A program made the position numbers and the translations under genes. The notes under the pieces were generated by a model that made no database searches, was not told the origin of the DNA, and saw only the letters and a list, made by a program, of their open reading frames with translations. 32,939 nucleotides of DNA. Origin: Thermodesulfobacteriota bacterium. Lineage in GTDB: Bacteria; Desulfobacterota; BSN033; WVXP01; G020346125. The stretch spans positions 1 through 32,939 of the forward strand of contig JAQYWG010000009.1 in assembly GCA_030145085.1 (NCBI GenBank). Reading direction: 5' to 3'. This document shows positions 23,450 to 32,109 of this stretch, piece by piece; positions within the stretch are counted from its first letter, which is position 1, and each line of letters starts with the position of its first letter.

Positions 23450-24784
23450 ATGCAGGCTGATGTTCTGGGCATAACCCTTCTCGTGGGATCATTTTTTGCC
23501 TTCCTGGCTATTAGGGTGCCAGTGGCCTTCGCCCTCGGAGCCTCCTCCGTGTTAACGGCCGGGTATCTTGACCTCCCCCTGATGATCGTCGTACAGCAGA
23601 TGACCAAGGGACTCGACTCCTTTTCCCTCATGGCGATCCCGTTTTTTATCCTGGCGGGCCAGATCATGGGCATCGGCGGGATCTCCCAGAGGATGATTGC
23701 CATGTCCAATGTTATCGTCGGAAGAATTCGGGGTGGACTCGCCATGGTTAATATCATGGCCTCCATGTTCTTCGGGGGGATTTCCGGATCTTCTGTGGCA
23801 GATACATCGTCCATCGGGTCGATCCTTATTCCCATGATGAAGAAAAATGGGTACGATGGGGATTATTCCGTAGCGGTTACTATTACCTCGTCCGTACAGG
23901 GCGTCATCATTCCCCCCAGTCACAACGTCATCATCTATGCCCTGGCGGCTGGGTGGGTAACCGTAACGATAGATGGCATATCCAAGCAATTCTCCCTTTC
24001 CATTGGCAAGCTTTTTCTGGCGGGAGTTATTCCAGGGGTCTTTTTGGGAATTATGCTGATGGTCATCTCCTTCTACCTCGCTGTTAAACGCAATTATCCC
24101 AAAGAGGAAGCGGTTGAATTTCGAGAGGGGGTGCGCAGAATCGTGGCCGGATTCTTTGGACTCCTGACAGCCGTAATCATTATAGGGGGCGTGATATCAG
24201 GGGTTTTCACCGCCACTGAATCGGCCGCCATCGCTGTGGCTTACGCCTTTTTAGTTACCTCGCTAGTTTACCGGGAGATCAACCGGAGAAGTCTCCGGAT
24301 TATCCTCTCCGAGTCGTTGAAAACCCTGGCCATCGTGGCCGCGTTGATTACCACCTCCAGCGCCTTCGGATATCTGATGACCCGTCTGGATATTCCCCGA
24401 CTTGCGACCGAATCGCTCATCACCCTGACCGACAATCGCTACGTGGTCTTCCTTATCGTGAACGCGGTGCTTCTGATGCTTGGGATGATTATGGATATGG
24501 CGCCGTTGATCCTGATCACGACGCCCATCCTGCTCCCCGTGGTAGCCCATTTCGGTATGGATCCCCATCATTTTGGCATTATCATGATGCTCAACCTTGG
24601 GATGGGGTTACTCACACCGCCTGTAGGTTCAACCCTGTTTGTCGGCTGCGCCATTGGGAGAGTTCGCATTGAGGATATGGTACGCCCCTTAATTCCTTTT
24701 TACGTCACCATGTTTGTGGCCTTGATGCTGATCACCTACATTCCGCAGATTGCCATGTGGCTACCGGGGATGATTTCGAAATAG
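23450..24784 (+). CDS. dctM: TRAP transporter large permease DctM
   Basis: These 444 residues form about twelve transmembrane helices and match the DctM/SiaM large subunit. Family marks are AIPFFILAGQIMG, the Gly-rich FFGGISGSSVADTSSIGSI, PPSHNVIIYALAAG, and the C-terminal LGMGLLTPPVGSTLF. DctM forms the ion-coupled transport channel with DctQ. The gene lies ten bases after dctQ with a weak ribosome-binding site, which suggests coupling. It ends 105 nt before the convergent tagaturonate epimerase gene. No convincing terminator was found between them. Confidence 0.96.
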   Translation: MQADVLGITLLVGSFFAFLAIRVPVAFALGASSVLTAGYLDLPLMIVVQQMTKGLDSFSLMAIPFFILAGQIMGIGGISQRMIAMSNVIVGRIRGGLAMVNIMASMFFGGISGSSVADTSSIGSILIPMMKKNGYDGDYSVAVTITSSVQGVIIPPSHNVIIYALAAGWVTVTIDGISKQFSLSIGKLFLAGVIPGVFLGIMLMVISFYLAVKRNYPKEEAVEFREGVRRIVAGFFGLLTAVIIIGGVISGVFTATESAAIAVAYAFLVTSLVYREINRRSLRIILSESLKTLAIVAALITTSSAFGYLMTRLDIPRLATESLITLTDNRYVVFLIVNAVLLMLGMIMDMAPLILITTPILLPVVAHFGMDPHHFGIIMMLNLGMGLLTPPVGSTLFVGCAIGRVRIEDMVRPLIPFYVTMFVALMLITYIPQIAMWLPGMISK

Positions 24785-24889
24785 CTCACCCTGTATAAAT
24801 CTTCGTGCTCTTCCCCTGCTTCATTTTCCCATGGCTGCCCAATTTTTCCCGGTAATAGGAATCAATACAGGTGTTCATCATTCCAAAAG

Positions 24890-26482
24890 CTAACCCATGA
24901 AAAGCATTTGGATATGCTTTCCCAGATGATCCCGTAGCACGTCCTCGTGCAATTGCCGATTCTGCCGAAGGACCGTTCGCATTTTCTCCCGGAACCGATA
25001 ATCATGATCGGTTTTTTCGGTCAGTACTGACCCGAAGGTCACGTGGAGAATCTGGCGACCATGCTCTTGATCCAGATAGACCTTCTCCAGTTCCCCATCT
25101 TGGAGGTCACTCGCCTCGGGTACGAGATCCAATCCGGTCGAAATATGATAGCTAGCCCGATCCGCTTCGAAGCGCTGCCTGGCGAATTGGACGATCGATT
25201 TGAAAAGTTCCTTGTCAACCCGACAAACCACCCGGAGGGCCTCAAGATAGCTGGTTCCCGCTGTTTTTACGTGAAAACGTCCTTTGCAGATGCGTCCAAA
25301 GCTCGGATATATGCTGAGTTTGTCGCTTCCGCTGTGAACGCTGATCTTGTATGGTCCAAACTGCTCCGCAATGGCCATGTGTTGTTTCAACGACTCATCA
25401 AAAAGAACAAGATTCCCTTTGTAATCAATGGCCTTCTCGAAATCACCGACGAATCGGGGAGCAAGGCTCACGATTGAGGTACCATGCCTTTTCAGTTCAA
25501 GGGCGATGAAAAGGTGTTCCAGAGGTGAGGTGGGCTGAGGGGTCTCATCAACGGAAATCTCTAGCTCGAAAGGCCTCGAACTCATGCATTTTGCCACATG
25601 GTTGGCCATTTCGTATGTGTGGGCCAGAGCTTGGCTGTATTTGACCGCGGCACGCTTCAAAGAAGGCTCATCGAAGATTACGCGAAACCTCTCCTCCCCG
25701 TGCTCGATTTCAAAGGTTCTCCCTCGGTAGAGCTTGATGAGATCCGATGCTCCCTCAACCTTACCATCGATGAGATCCTGAAACCTCTCTTCAATTTGAT
25801 CCCGGCCATAATCGTTGGCTTGTTGATCCACGTATTCGGAGGGATCGACGGTGAAGAAGACGAAACCAGCCTGGGCTGTAACGTCCACATCGGATTTCGT
25901 CTTGAGGTGATCCGCATCGGCCCCAAAGGGCAAGGTCCACCCAGCCCGAAAGACTCCCCAGGTGGCGTCATCCAGGACCTGGCTGGCCGTCCGCTCCGTC
26001 CGGGACATCTCTCGAATTGACTGCTGGGCGAAAACCGGCAGAATCCTCCCTTCGGCACGGGCAACGGCCATAGCGTGCCCGGGAGTGGCCAAGCCAATCC
26101 GATCCCCAAATCCGAATGCAGGGTTGAGCCCGAGCGTCTGGGGACGGGTATAGGGCACAATCTCTCGTAAGGCACCTGCATTCTCCGGGCTTACTGTTGC
26201 CATCAGCACACGGAGTCCCTGGACATCAGAGAGGTCTCCCTGGAAGCGGGTCAACCACGAGGGAACCCTGTCCGTTTCAGAAACGCCGAAAAGCATTGCA
26301 TCTCCGTCCAGGTCCATCATCCCCAGTAAACCATCCGCCAGTCTGCAGAGGGAAGAAGGGAATACCGTTCCACCTTTTAAAAGGGATTCGAGACAACGGG
26401 CCAGGGGTTTTTGTTTTTCCCTCTCCACGGGCGCAGCATCGCGTTTTCCAAAGGCTTTAATCACTTGTTCGACTGAATACAC
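24890..26482 (-). CDS. uxaE: Tagaturonate/fructuronate epimerase (UxaE family)
   Basis: This 530-residue protein resembles the UxaE family, metal-dependent epimerases that interconvert D-tagaturonate and D-fructuronate. They replace the usual two-branch galacturonate/glucuronate route with one. The family marks I recognise are LGLNPAFGFGDRIGLATPGH (about 117-136), the acidic GFVFFTVDPSEYVD stretch, the ISVDETPQPTSPLEHLFIA segment and KISVHSGSDKLSIYP, which carries a likely metal-binding His. The start is a GTG at 26482 and the ribosome-binding site is weak. It is 13 nt behind the KDG kinase gene and is the last gene of the six-gene minus-strand operon. The call is from family memory, not a search, so the exact substrate deserves some caution. 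Confidence 0.82.
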   Translation of the reverse strand: MYSVEQVIKAFGKRDAAPVEREKQKPLARCLESLLKGGTVFPSSLCRLADGLLGMMDLDGDAMLFGVSETDRVPSWLTRFQGDLSDVQGLRVLMATVSPENAGALREIVPYTRPQTLGLNPAFGFGDRIGLATPGHAMAVARAEGRILPVFAQQSIREMSRTERTASQVLDDATWGVFRAGWTLPFGADADHLKTKSDVDVTAQAGFVFFTVDPSEYVDQQANDYGRDQIEERFQDLIDGKVEGASDLIKLYRGRTFEIEHGEERFRVIFDEPSLKRAAVKYSQALAHTYEMANHVAKCMSSRPFELEISVDETPQPTSPLEHLFIALELKRHGTSIVSLAPRFVGDFEKAIDYKGNLVLFDESLKQHMAIAEQFGPYKISVHSGSDKLSIYPSFGRICKGRFHVKTAGTSYLEALRVVCRVDKELFKSIVQFARQRFEADRASYHISTGLDLVPEASDLQDGELEKVYLDQEHGRQILHVTFGSVLTEKTDHDYRFREKMRTVLRQNRQLHEDVLRDHLGKHIQMLFMG

Positions 26483-26495
26483 CGTATTGCTCTCG

Positions 26496-27581
26496 TTATC
26501 TTTTTATTCGAGCGGTACCGCCACCCATGACATGAAGGACCTCATCCAAGGTAATCATGCTGGTATCGCCTCGCGTGCTCTGGAGAATGGCCCCGTGAGC
26601 TGCCCCGAACTCGACACATTCGGCCGGTGGCTTACCGTTGAGAAATCCGTAGATCAACCCTGATGAGAAGCCATCCCCTCCCCCTACCCGATCCTCAATC
26701 TCCAGGTTCTCGTAACGCTGAGACTCATAGAACGTTTCATCATAATAGAGAATTGCGCTCCAATGATTGATTAGCCCGCTGACAACTTGCCGAAGCGTGG
26801 TACCGATACCTTTCAGGTGTGGAAAGTGTTCCATCAACCGGCCGACCATCTTCTTGTAGTTTTCCACGGGGAGATCAAGGAGTTTCTCGTCTACCCCCTC
26901 CACCTCAAAACCCAGTACTTTTTGGAAGTCTTCCTCATTTCCGATAACAAAATCCATGTATTGAACGAGGGGCTTCGTAATCTCCTGGGCTTTCTCGCTC
27001 GACCAGAGCTTCGATCGGAAGTTGAGATCATAGGAGACAATGGTGCCCGCCTTCTTCGCCGCCTCCATCGCTTCCGCTGTCACCTGTGCCGTACTGTCGC
27101 TGAGGGCGGTGAAGATACCCCCCAAATGGAACCAACGAACCCCCTTTTTTTGAAAAAGCTCTTCCCAGTTAATTTCGCCAGGACTCATCTGAGAGGTCGC
27201 TGAATGGCCCCGGTCATACATGGTGACACTGGATCGTAACCCCGTTCCGACCTCCGTGAAATTGAGCCCGCATCGATTCTGCTTCCCCACACCATCATAG
27301 GGAACTAAAACCACATGCTGCATATCAACTCCGACAGCTCTCCCATGATTCAAAATGAGCCGCCCGAGGGGGTTCTGGGGAAGTTTGCCCACCCATCCGG
27401 TTCTGAGGCCCAGACGCGCCAAGGAATACGACACATTGTACTCCCCGCCCCCAACCCATACCTCCAGGTGCCGAGCAAATTCCAAGCGCCCATGGCCGGG
27501 CGGGCTCAGACGAATCATACATTCTCCGAGGCTCACCATGTCAAACTGACAGGATGATTGATCGCGAATCGAAAAGGTCAT
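26496..27581 (-). CDS. kdgK: PfkB-family sugar kinase, probably 2-keto-3-deoxygluconate kinase
   Basis: This 361-residue ribokinase-fold protein begins with MVSLGECMIRLSPPG, a KDG kinase style start. The two Gly of PfkB motif 1 are in VGGGEYNVSYSLARLG. PfkB motif 2 appears as DRVGGGDGFSSGLIYG, with the catalytic Asp in GGGDGF. It would phosphorylate KDG to KDPG with ATP. The length is slightly above the usual 310-340 residues. The ATG has AGGAGG nine bases upstream. It lies 42 nt downstream of an Ldh2-type dehydrogenase and 13 nt ahead of UxaE, which fits uronate breakdown. Fructokinase-like activity is an alternative. Confidence 0.88.
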   Translation of the reverse strand: MTFSIRDQSSCQFDMVSLGECMIRLSPPGHGRLEFARHLEVWVGGGEYNVSYSLARLGLRTGWVGKLPQNPLGRLILNHGRAVGVDMQHVVLVPYDGVGKQNRCGLNFTEVGTGLRSSVTMYDRGHSATSQMSPGEINWEELFQKKGVRWFHLGGIFTALSDSTAQVTAEAMEAAKKAGTIVSYDLNFRSKLWSSEKAQEITKPLVQYMDFVIGNEEDFQKVLGFEVEGVDEKLLDLPVENYKKMVGRLMEHFPHLKGIGTTLRQVVSGLINHWSAILYYDETFYESQRYENLEIEDRVGGGDGFSSGLIYGFLNGKPPAECVEFGAAHGAILQSTRGDTSMITLDEVLHVMGGGTARIKR

Positions 27582-27623
27582 GGCAGAATCTCCTCCTTTT
27601 TCATTTCTTTAAAGCGGTGCATT

Positions 27624-28670
27624 TCAAACGGAAAATGGAACCCCGAACTCCTCACCCAGCTGACGAAGGAGGTTTACATCTTCCTCCCCGATCGGGCACC
27701 CCTCCTCCTCCCTTCGGCTCTTGGTCCGCCACTCAGGTTCCCCCGGTATCAGTATTTCCTCAACCCCAGGTGCCCTCGGTTGGTTCTTCAGGTCGGCAAA
27801 GAGCTCATCCATCCGTTTCTTAAATTCGTCCACCGGGCAGAAAGCCGCAATATCAATAGCCTGGACATAATGACCCATGAAGGCTCTATTCTCCCAGTCA
27901 TCGAACTTCCGAACGATGTGGGCACCATAGGGCATTCCGGTCAGGCGGCTGGAAAGAATTTCAATAATCAGACTAACAGCATATCCCTTGACCCCACTCA
28001 TCGGGACAGCGGCATACGCTCGGGTGGGATCGGTAACAGGCTTCCCATTCCGATCGACTGCCCAATTGGGTGGGATTGCTTTTCCGGCCTCGGCCGCCGC
28101 GCGGATCTTCCCGAAGGCCACTTCGCTGGTGGCCATATCCATGCAAAACCACGGATAGGTTCCAGCGGGAATACAGCAACAGAGAGGATTGGTACCGAGG
28201 AACTTCTCCCGTCCCCCAAAGGGAATAACGTCACATTCCCCATCGGACATCACCAGACCCATACAGTCTCGTCTCGCACAGTACTCCGCATAATAGGCGG
28301 CAGCTCCAAAGTGATTTGAATTTTTCACCGCTACAATACCGATACCGGCGTCCTGAGCCATCTCTACAGCTTTGCGAGCGGCCTCAAGGGTAGACAGCTG
28401 CCCCAAAGAGAAATCCGCATCCAAAATCCCCACCCCTGCTCTCTTTTGTTTGAAGCGAAATCGGGGGGTTGGATTGATCAAACCCTTCTGCAATCGGCGT
28501 ACATAGAGATTGGCGAGATAGATACCATGAGTATCTACCCCTCTGAGATTGGCCTCCACAAGGATTTCAGCAACCGTTTTTGCATCCTCCTTGGGTACGC
28601 CGGCTTTTTGAAATACTTCTTCGCCGAAGGTTCTCAACTTCTCCGCGGGAATCAGGTATGATTCTTTCAT
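27624..28670 (-). CDS. Ldh2-family (malate/ureidoglycolate/diketogulonate) dehydrogenase
   Basis: The 348 residues match the Ldh_2 family of NAD(P)-dependent 2-hydroxyacid dehydrogenases, which have a non-Rossmann fold. Visible marks are ANLRGVDTHGIYLAN near the start, the catalytic-His region VKNSNHFGAAAYYAEY, GREKFLGTNPLCCCIPAG, and the VAFGKIRAAAEAGKAIPP cofactor stretch. Members reduce 2,3-diketogulonate (YiaK), oxidise L-malate, L-sulfolactate or ureidoglycolate, or reduce delta-piperideine carboxylate. In a sugar-acid operon, a YiaK-like or related keto-acid role is favoured. GGGAGAG precedes the ATG. It is 24 nt after gnd. The substrate cannot be fixed from motifs. Confidence 0.92.
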   Translation of the reverse strand: MKESYLIPAEKLRTFGEEVFQKAGVPKEDAKTVAEILVEANLRGVDTHGIYLANLYVRRLQKGLINPTPRFRFKQKRAGVGILDADFSLGQLSTLEAARKAVEMAQDAGIGIVAVKNSNHFGAAAYYAEYCARRDCMGLVMSDGECDVIPFGGREKFLGTNPLCCCIPAGTYPWFCMDMATSEVAFGKIRAAAEAGKAIPPNWAVDRNGKPVTDPTRAYAAVPMSGVKGYAVSLIIEILSSRLTGMPYGAHIVRKFDDWENRAFMGHYVQAIDIAAFCPVDEFKKRMDELFADLKNQPRAPGVEEILIPGEPEWRTKSRREEEGCPIGEEDVNLLRQLGEEFGVPFSV

Positions 28671-28694
28671 GGCTCTCCCTTTATTAAACCGCTC

Positions 28695-30107
28695 TCAGTG
28701 CTCGCTCCACTCCGTGTGGAATATACCTTCCTGATCTACCCTCTCATAGGTATGAGCACCGAAGAAATCCCTCTGGGCCTGGGTGAGATTTTGTGGTAGC
28801 CGATCCCGCCGATAGCTATCGAAATAGCTGAGAGAAGCGCTCAAAGCAAGACAGGGTATCCCGAGCTCGTTCGCCGTCTGAATGACCATCCTCCAGGAAT
28901 CCTGCGCTTTCAACATCCAGGCACTGAATTCCGGGTGAAGGAGCAGGTTTGGAAGATCCGGTCGCTGGCGATAAGCCTCCTTAATGAGATCTAAGAACCG
29001 CGCCCTGATAATACACCCACCCTTCCAAATCCTGCTGATTTCAGCCAGGTCGAGGTTCCAACCATATTCTTCCGAAGCGATTTTCATCATGGCCGTTCCC
29101 TGGGCGTAACTGCAAATCTTACTGGCGTACAGGGCATCATGGACAGCATCGACCAAATGCTCTTTCTTGCCGTCGAAGGGCTTTTGTGGGGTCCCAAGGG
29201 TTTTGCCTGCCGCCTGTCGTTCTGCCTTGTACGCTGACAAAATCCTCGCCTCAACGGCCGCGTTGATGGTTGGAATGGCCACACCCAGATCAAAAGCCGT
29301 CTGGGAAGTCCATTTCCCCGTACCCTTCTGGCCAGCCTTGTCTAGAATCATGTCCACCAAGGGTTTCCCTGTTTCTTCGTCGATTTTCGTGAAGATTTTC
29401 GCCGTAATCTCAATGAGGAAAGAATTGAGTATCCCTTCGTTCCAACGGGCGAAAATATCGGCCAGTTCCGCCGCTTCGAAACCCAGGACACTTCTCAAGA
29501 TATCGTACGCCTCACCGATGAGCTGCATGTCACCGTACTCAATCCCATTGTGTACCATCTTCACAAAATGGCCGGCCCCTGAGGGGCCGATATACGTGCA
29601 GCATGGTCCGTCATCCACCTGGGCAGCGATCCTGGTCAACACAGGTGCCAAACGATCATAGGCTTCTTTGGGCCCACCCGGCATAATGCTGGGCCCCTTC
29701 AAGGCCCCCTCTTCTCCCCCGCTGATCCCGGTCCCCATGTACTGGATACCTTCCCGCACCAAGGCTTCGTACCGTCGCTCTGTATCTCTGAAAAACGAGT
29801 TTCCGCCGTCAATGAGAATGTCTCCCTTTGATAAATAGGGTTTTATCTGATCAATCAGCTCATCCACCGCAGGGCCTGCCTTAATCATAAGAATAACCCG
29901 CTTCGGGGAGGTCAGGGAATCGATCAACTCTTTGATAGAGTGAGTCCCAAGGATATTTTTCCCTAAGGCCCTCCCTTCCAAAAATCTTTTCACCTTGTCC
30001 GTAGTCCTGTTATAGACGGAAGCCGAATATCCTTTACTCTCTATATTGAGAACGAGATTCTCCCCCATCACGGCCAATCCTATTAAACCAATTTCTCGCT
30101 TTTGCAT
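28695..30107 (-). CDS. gnd: 6-phosphogluconate dehydrogenase, decarboxylating
   Basis: The 470 residues are full length for the long-form Gnd family. Cofactor motif GLAVMGENLVLNIESKG is followed by YNRTTDK, a pattern seen in NADP-using enzymes. The substrate region holds IDGGNSFFRDTERR and GGEEGALKGPSIMPGG. The catalytic Lys lies in GHFVKMVHNGIEYGDMQ, and the C-terminal tail (FFGAHTYERVD) closes the neighbouring subunit. It oxidises 6-phosphogluconate to ribulose-5-phosphate and CO2. The ATG follows GGAG at good spacing. It begins nine bases after the stop of a 2-hydroxyacid dehydrogenase gene. Its place in a uronate operon suggests the operon also handles gluconate; the FGGY kinase at 12421 could supply the phosphate. 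Confidence 0.96.
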   Translation of the reverse strand: MQKREIGLIGLAVMGENLVLNIESKGYSASVYNRTTDKVKRFLEGRALGKNILGTHSIKELIDSLTSPKRVILMIKAGPAVDELIDQIKPYLSKGDILIDGGNSFFRDTERRYEALVREGIQYMGTGISGGEEGALKGPSIMPGGPKEAYDRLAPVLTRIAAQVDDGPCCTYIGPSGAGHFVKMVHNGIEYGDMQLIGEAYDILRSVLGFEAAELADIFARWNEGILNSFLIEITAKIFTKIDEETGKPLVDMILDKAGQKGTGKWTSQTAFDLGVAIPTINAAVEARILSAYKAERQAAGKTLGTPQKPFDGKKEHLVDAVHDALYASKICSYAQGTAMMKIASEEYGWNLDLAEISRIWKGGCIIRARFLDLIKEAYRQRPDLPNLLLHPEFSAWMLKAQDSWRMVIQTANELGIPCLALSASLSYFDSYRRDRLPQNLTQAQRDFFGAHTYERVDQEGIFHTEWSEH

Positions 30108-30116
30108 TCTAATCTC

Positions 30117-31073
30117 CTAATTTGCTTGAGCTAATGGCCTATCACCACTCAAAACGGCGACAAGGTTCTTGACGGCCATGGTTGCCTGCCGAACTACACT
30201 CTCGTATGTTCTGGAGCCGATGTGTGGGGTCAGGATGACGTTTTCCAAACCGCTTGTAATCAGAGGATCATGAGGATCAGGGGGTTCAGGTTCCAGAACA
30301 TCGGCTGCATACCCTGCAATCCCTCCATTTCTCAAGGCCTCCAAGAGATCAGCCGTGTTGACCAGTCCCCCCCGGGCACAGTTGATCAAGTAAGCCGTTG
30401 GTTTCATCAAGCTCAGTCGATCACGATTAACAAAGTAACGATTCTCAGGGGTAAGATTCATATGCAGTGTGACGATATCGGCCTGCTGAAGGATTTCCTC
30501 AGACAACAGGCATCTCCCCACGGAATACTGTTGACAAAAGGGATCATCCCAAATCGGATCACATCCCAGTACCTTCATCTCAAAGGCGAGCGCCCTTCTC
30601 GCCACCTGTTTGCCGATCCGCCCCATTCCAATGATTCCTATGGTTTTCCCCCACAATTCGTGCCCCGTGATTCGTTTCCACTGCCCCTCTCTCACCCATT
30701 GGTTTTCCTGAGGGATGTTTCTTGCCAGAGAGATCATCAATCCAAAGACATGCTCGGCTACCGTGACCTCGTTAACGCCCGGGGTATAGGTTACGGGTAC
30801 ACCCCTTTGTCGCGCAGCCTCAAGATCGATCCGATCCAGGCCGATCCCGTATTTGCTCACAACCTTCAGCCTCGGCAAGGCCTTTTCGATCACCCTTCGG
30901 GTAATGGCATCATCCCCACAGATTACGCCATCTACATCTCCCAACAGATTGATCATCTGCTCCTCATTCAAGGGTCCCCTGGCTGTGACACTCTCATATC
31001 CCTGCTCTTTGAGGAGATCATGATGAGCCCCGGGGGTATCCATGAATGACGTCGTCGTGATCAAGACACGCAT
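30117..31073 (-). CDS. D-isomer-specific 2-hydroxyacid dehydrogenase (PGDH-like)
   Basis: The ATG at 31073 has GGAGG five bases upstream; a TTG four codons earlier lacks spacing support. The 318 residues contain NAD motif IIGMGRIGKQVARRAL, catalytic Arg in NCARGGLVN, Glu in LEPEPPDPHDP and His in LTPHIGSRTYES. No ACT domain follows, as in catabolic members of the phosphoglycerate dehydrogenase group. It would interconvert a D-2-hydroxy acid and its 2-oxo acid. It is 18 nt behind an SDR and nine ahead of gnd. A diverged relative lies at 19173-20156, again beside an SDR of the same subtype but in the opposite order. The substrate is unknown. Confidence 0.93.
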   Translation of the reverse strand: MRVLITTTSFMDTPGAHHDLLKEQGYESVTARGPLNEEQMINLLGDVDGVICGDDAITRRVIEKALPRLKVVSKYGIGLDRIDLEAARQRGVPVTYTPGVNEVTVAEHVFGLMISLARNIPQENQWVREGQWKRITGHELWGKTIGIIGMGRIGKQVARRALAFEMKVLGCDPIWDDPFCQQYSVGRCLLSEEILQQADIVTLHMNLTPENRYFVNRDRLSLMKPTAYLINCARGGLVNTADLLEALRNGGIAGYAADVLEPEPPDPHDPLITSGLENVILTPHIGSRTYESVVRQATMAVKNLVAVLSGDRPLAQAN

Positions 31074-31091
31074 CTTGCCCTCCAATCGGAT

Positions 31092-31889
31092 CTAAATGGA
31101 AGTAACGGAGAAGCCGCCATCTACAACGAGGTTGGACCCTGTGACAAAGCTGCCTGCTTTCTCAGAGGCGAGCAAGAGGGTCGCACCAATTAATTCCTCC
31201 ACATCCCCGAATCGCCTCATGGGAGTGTGGTCCATAATGGCCTTTACCCTTGATTTGTCCAGAACCCTTCGGTTCTGTTCAGCCGGAAAGAAACCGGGAC
31301 AGAGGGCGTTGACCCGAATTCCATGGATGGCCCATTCTCGGGCCAAGTTTTGGGTCAGGTTTAAAAGAGCGGCTTTGGTGAGGCTGTACACAAATACTCG
31401 GCTTAAAGGGCGAACCGCCGCCATGGAGGACATGTTGATGATACATCCCTTTTGTCCGTTATCAATCCAGTGTTTACCGATAATCTGGCAGGCCATATGA
31501 ACCGTTTTAAGATTTGTATCTAGAATATTATCGAACTGTTCATTGGTGATGTCAAAATAGGGGACGGGGGGATTTATGGCTGCCCCATTGATCCAAATAT
31601 CGATACGGCCGAACCAATCCATCACGGCGGGAATAATTGTTACAACTTGATCTCGCCGAGTCACGTCAGCCTCGAAAAAACGTGCCTCATCAGGAGGACT
31701 TCCCCACCGCTGAAAGTGCGATTCGGCTTTTCCCGGATTGCGCCCGACCAAAACAACCCGGCACCCCGCTCGCCAGAGCCCCCACGCCATGGCCCCGCAG
31801 AGCACACCGGTGCCACCGATAACCACGGCTACCTTTCCCTTAAGATCAAAAAGTTCGTTTAAAAATGTACTAGAATCCGGATTCCTCAT
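31092..31889 (-). CDS. SDR-family oxidoreductase, GGTGxLCGAMA type (paralogue of 18305-19114)
   Basis: The start is the ATG at 31889, six bases after GGAG; the longer frame to 32057 runs through the regulatory region and is rejected. The 265 residues show cofactor motif IGGTGVLCGAMA, NGAA in place of NNAG, catalytic Ser in NMSSMAA, an intact YSLTK, and the ending SFVTGSNLVVDGGF. It closely resembles the SDR at 18305-19114. Such SDRs are often annotated as D-mannonate (fructuronate) oxidoreductases. That would link UxaE to mannonate and then KDG, an inference from context. It is the first gene of the six-gene operon, and its promoter region is shared with the divergent eda gene. Confidence 0.92.
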   Translation of the reverse strand: MRNPDSSTFLNELFDLKGKVAVVIGGTGVLCGAMAWGLWRAGCRVVLVGRNPGKAESHFQRWGSPPDEARFFEADVTRRDQVVTIIPAVMDWFGRIDIWINGAAINPPVPYFDITNEQFDNILDTNLKTVHMACQIIGKHWIDNGQKGCIINMSSMAAVRPLSRVFVYSLTKAALLNLTQNLAREWAIHGIRVNALCPGFFPAEQNRRVLDKSRVKAIMDHTPMRRFGDVEELIGATLLLASEKAGSFVTGSNLVVDGGFSVTSI

Positions 31890-32011
31890 TGTAATCTCCT
31901 GCTTCGAATCAGTTTCGTCTTGCCCTTCCTGACTAATATTATCATATGCCGATTCGAACGCAAACCGAGAAAAGGAATAATCTTCGAGTCGAAAACCCCT
32001 TGGAAAGAACA

Positions 32012-32027
32012 CCTGATGTATATCAGG
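32012..32027. promoter_or_regulatory. Palindrome CCTGATgtatATCAGG, candidate GntR-type operator
   Basis: Perfect six-base arms surround a four-base centre. The AT-rich centre and the TGAT/ATCA core resemble operators of GntR/FadR-type sugar-acid regulators. It lies downstream of the predicted start of the minus-strand operon, a position suited to repression. Confidence 0.45.
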
Positions 32028-32050
32028 GGCGAAATTCACAATCCATTGTT

Positions 32051-32064
32051 GTGGCATTTACCAC
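32051..32064. promoter_or_regulatory. Second short palindrome GTGGcatttaCCAC
   Basis: Four-base arms surround six bases. On the minus strand it reads GTGGTAAATGCCAC, somewhat like uronate-regulator sites of the TGGTnnnnACCA kind. It lies between the candidate promoter and the 32012 palindrome. The arms are short, so chance is possible. Confidence 0.3.
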
Positions 32065-32081
32065 TTAGCTGCTAATATTCC

Positions 32082-32109
32082 CTTATCAATTTGTGAATAT
32101 CATTGTCAA
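32082..32109 (-). promoter_or_regulatory. Candidate promoter of the six-gene sugar-acid operon
   Basis: On the minus strand there is TTGACA (32109-32104), 16 nt, then GATAAG (32087-32082). The -35 is perfect and the -10 is fair. It resembles the promoters at 20230 and 20964, which also have TTGACA with a GAT-starting -10. The leader would be about 185 nt. Confidence 0.45.

Noticed and set aside
30222-31049. A 275-codon plus-strand frame
   Set aside because: It is antisense to the 2-hydroxyacid dehydrogenase gene, which has all its catalytic residues; no independent support.
31890-32057. N-terminal extension of the SDR at 31092-31889
   Set aside because: The extension crosses a candidate operator and is not SDR-like; the ATG at 31889 has a good ribosome-binding site and fits the paralogue.
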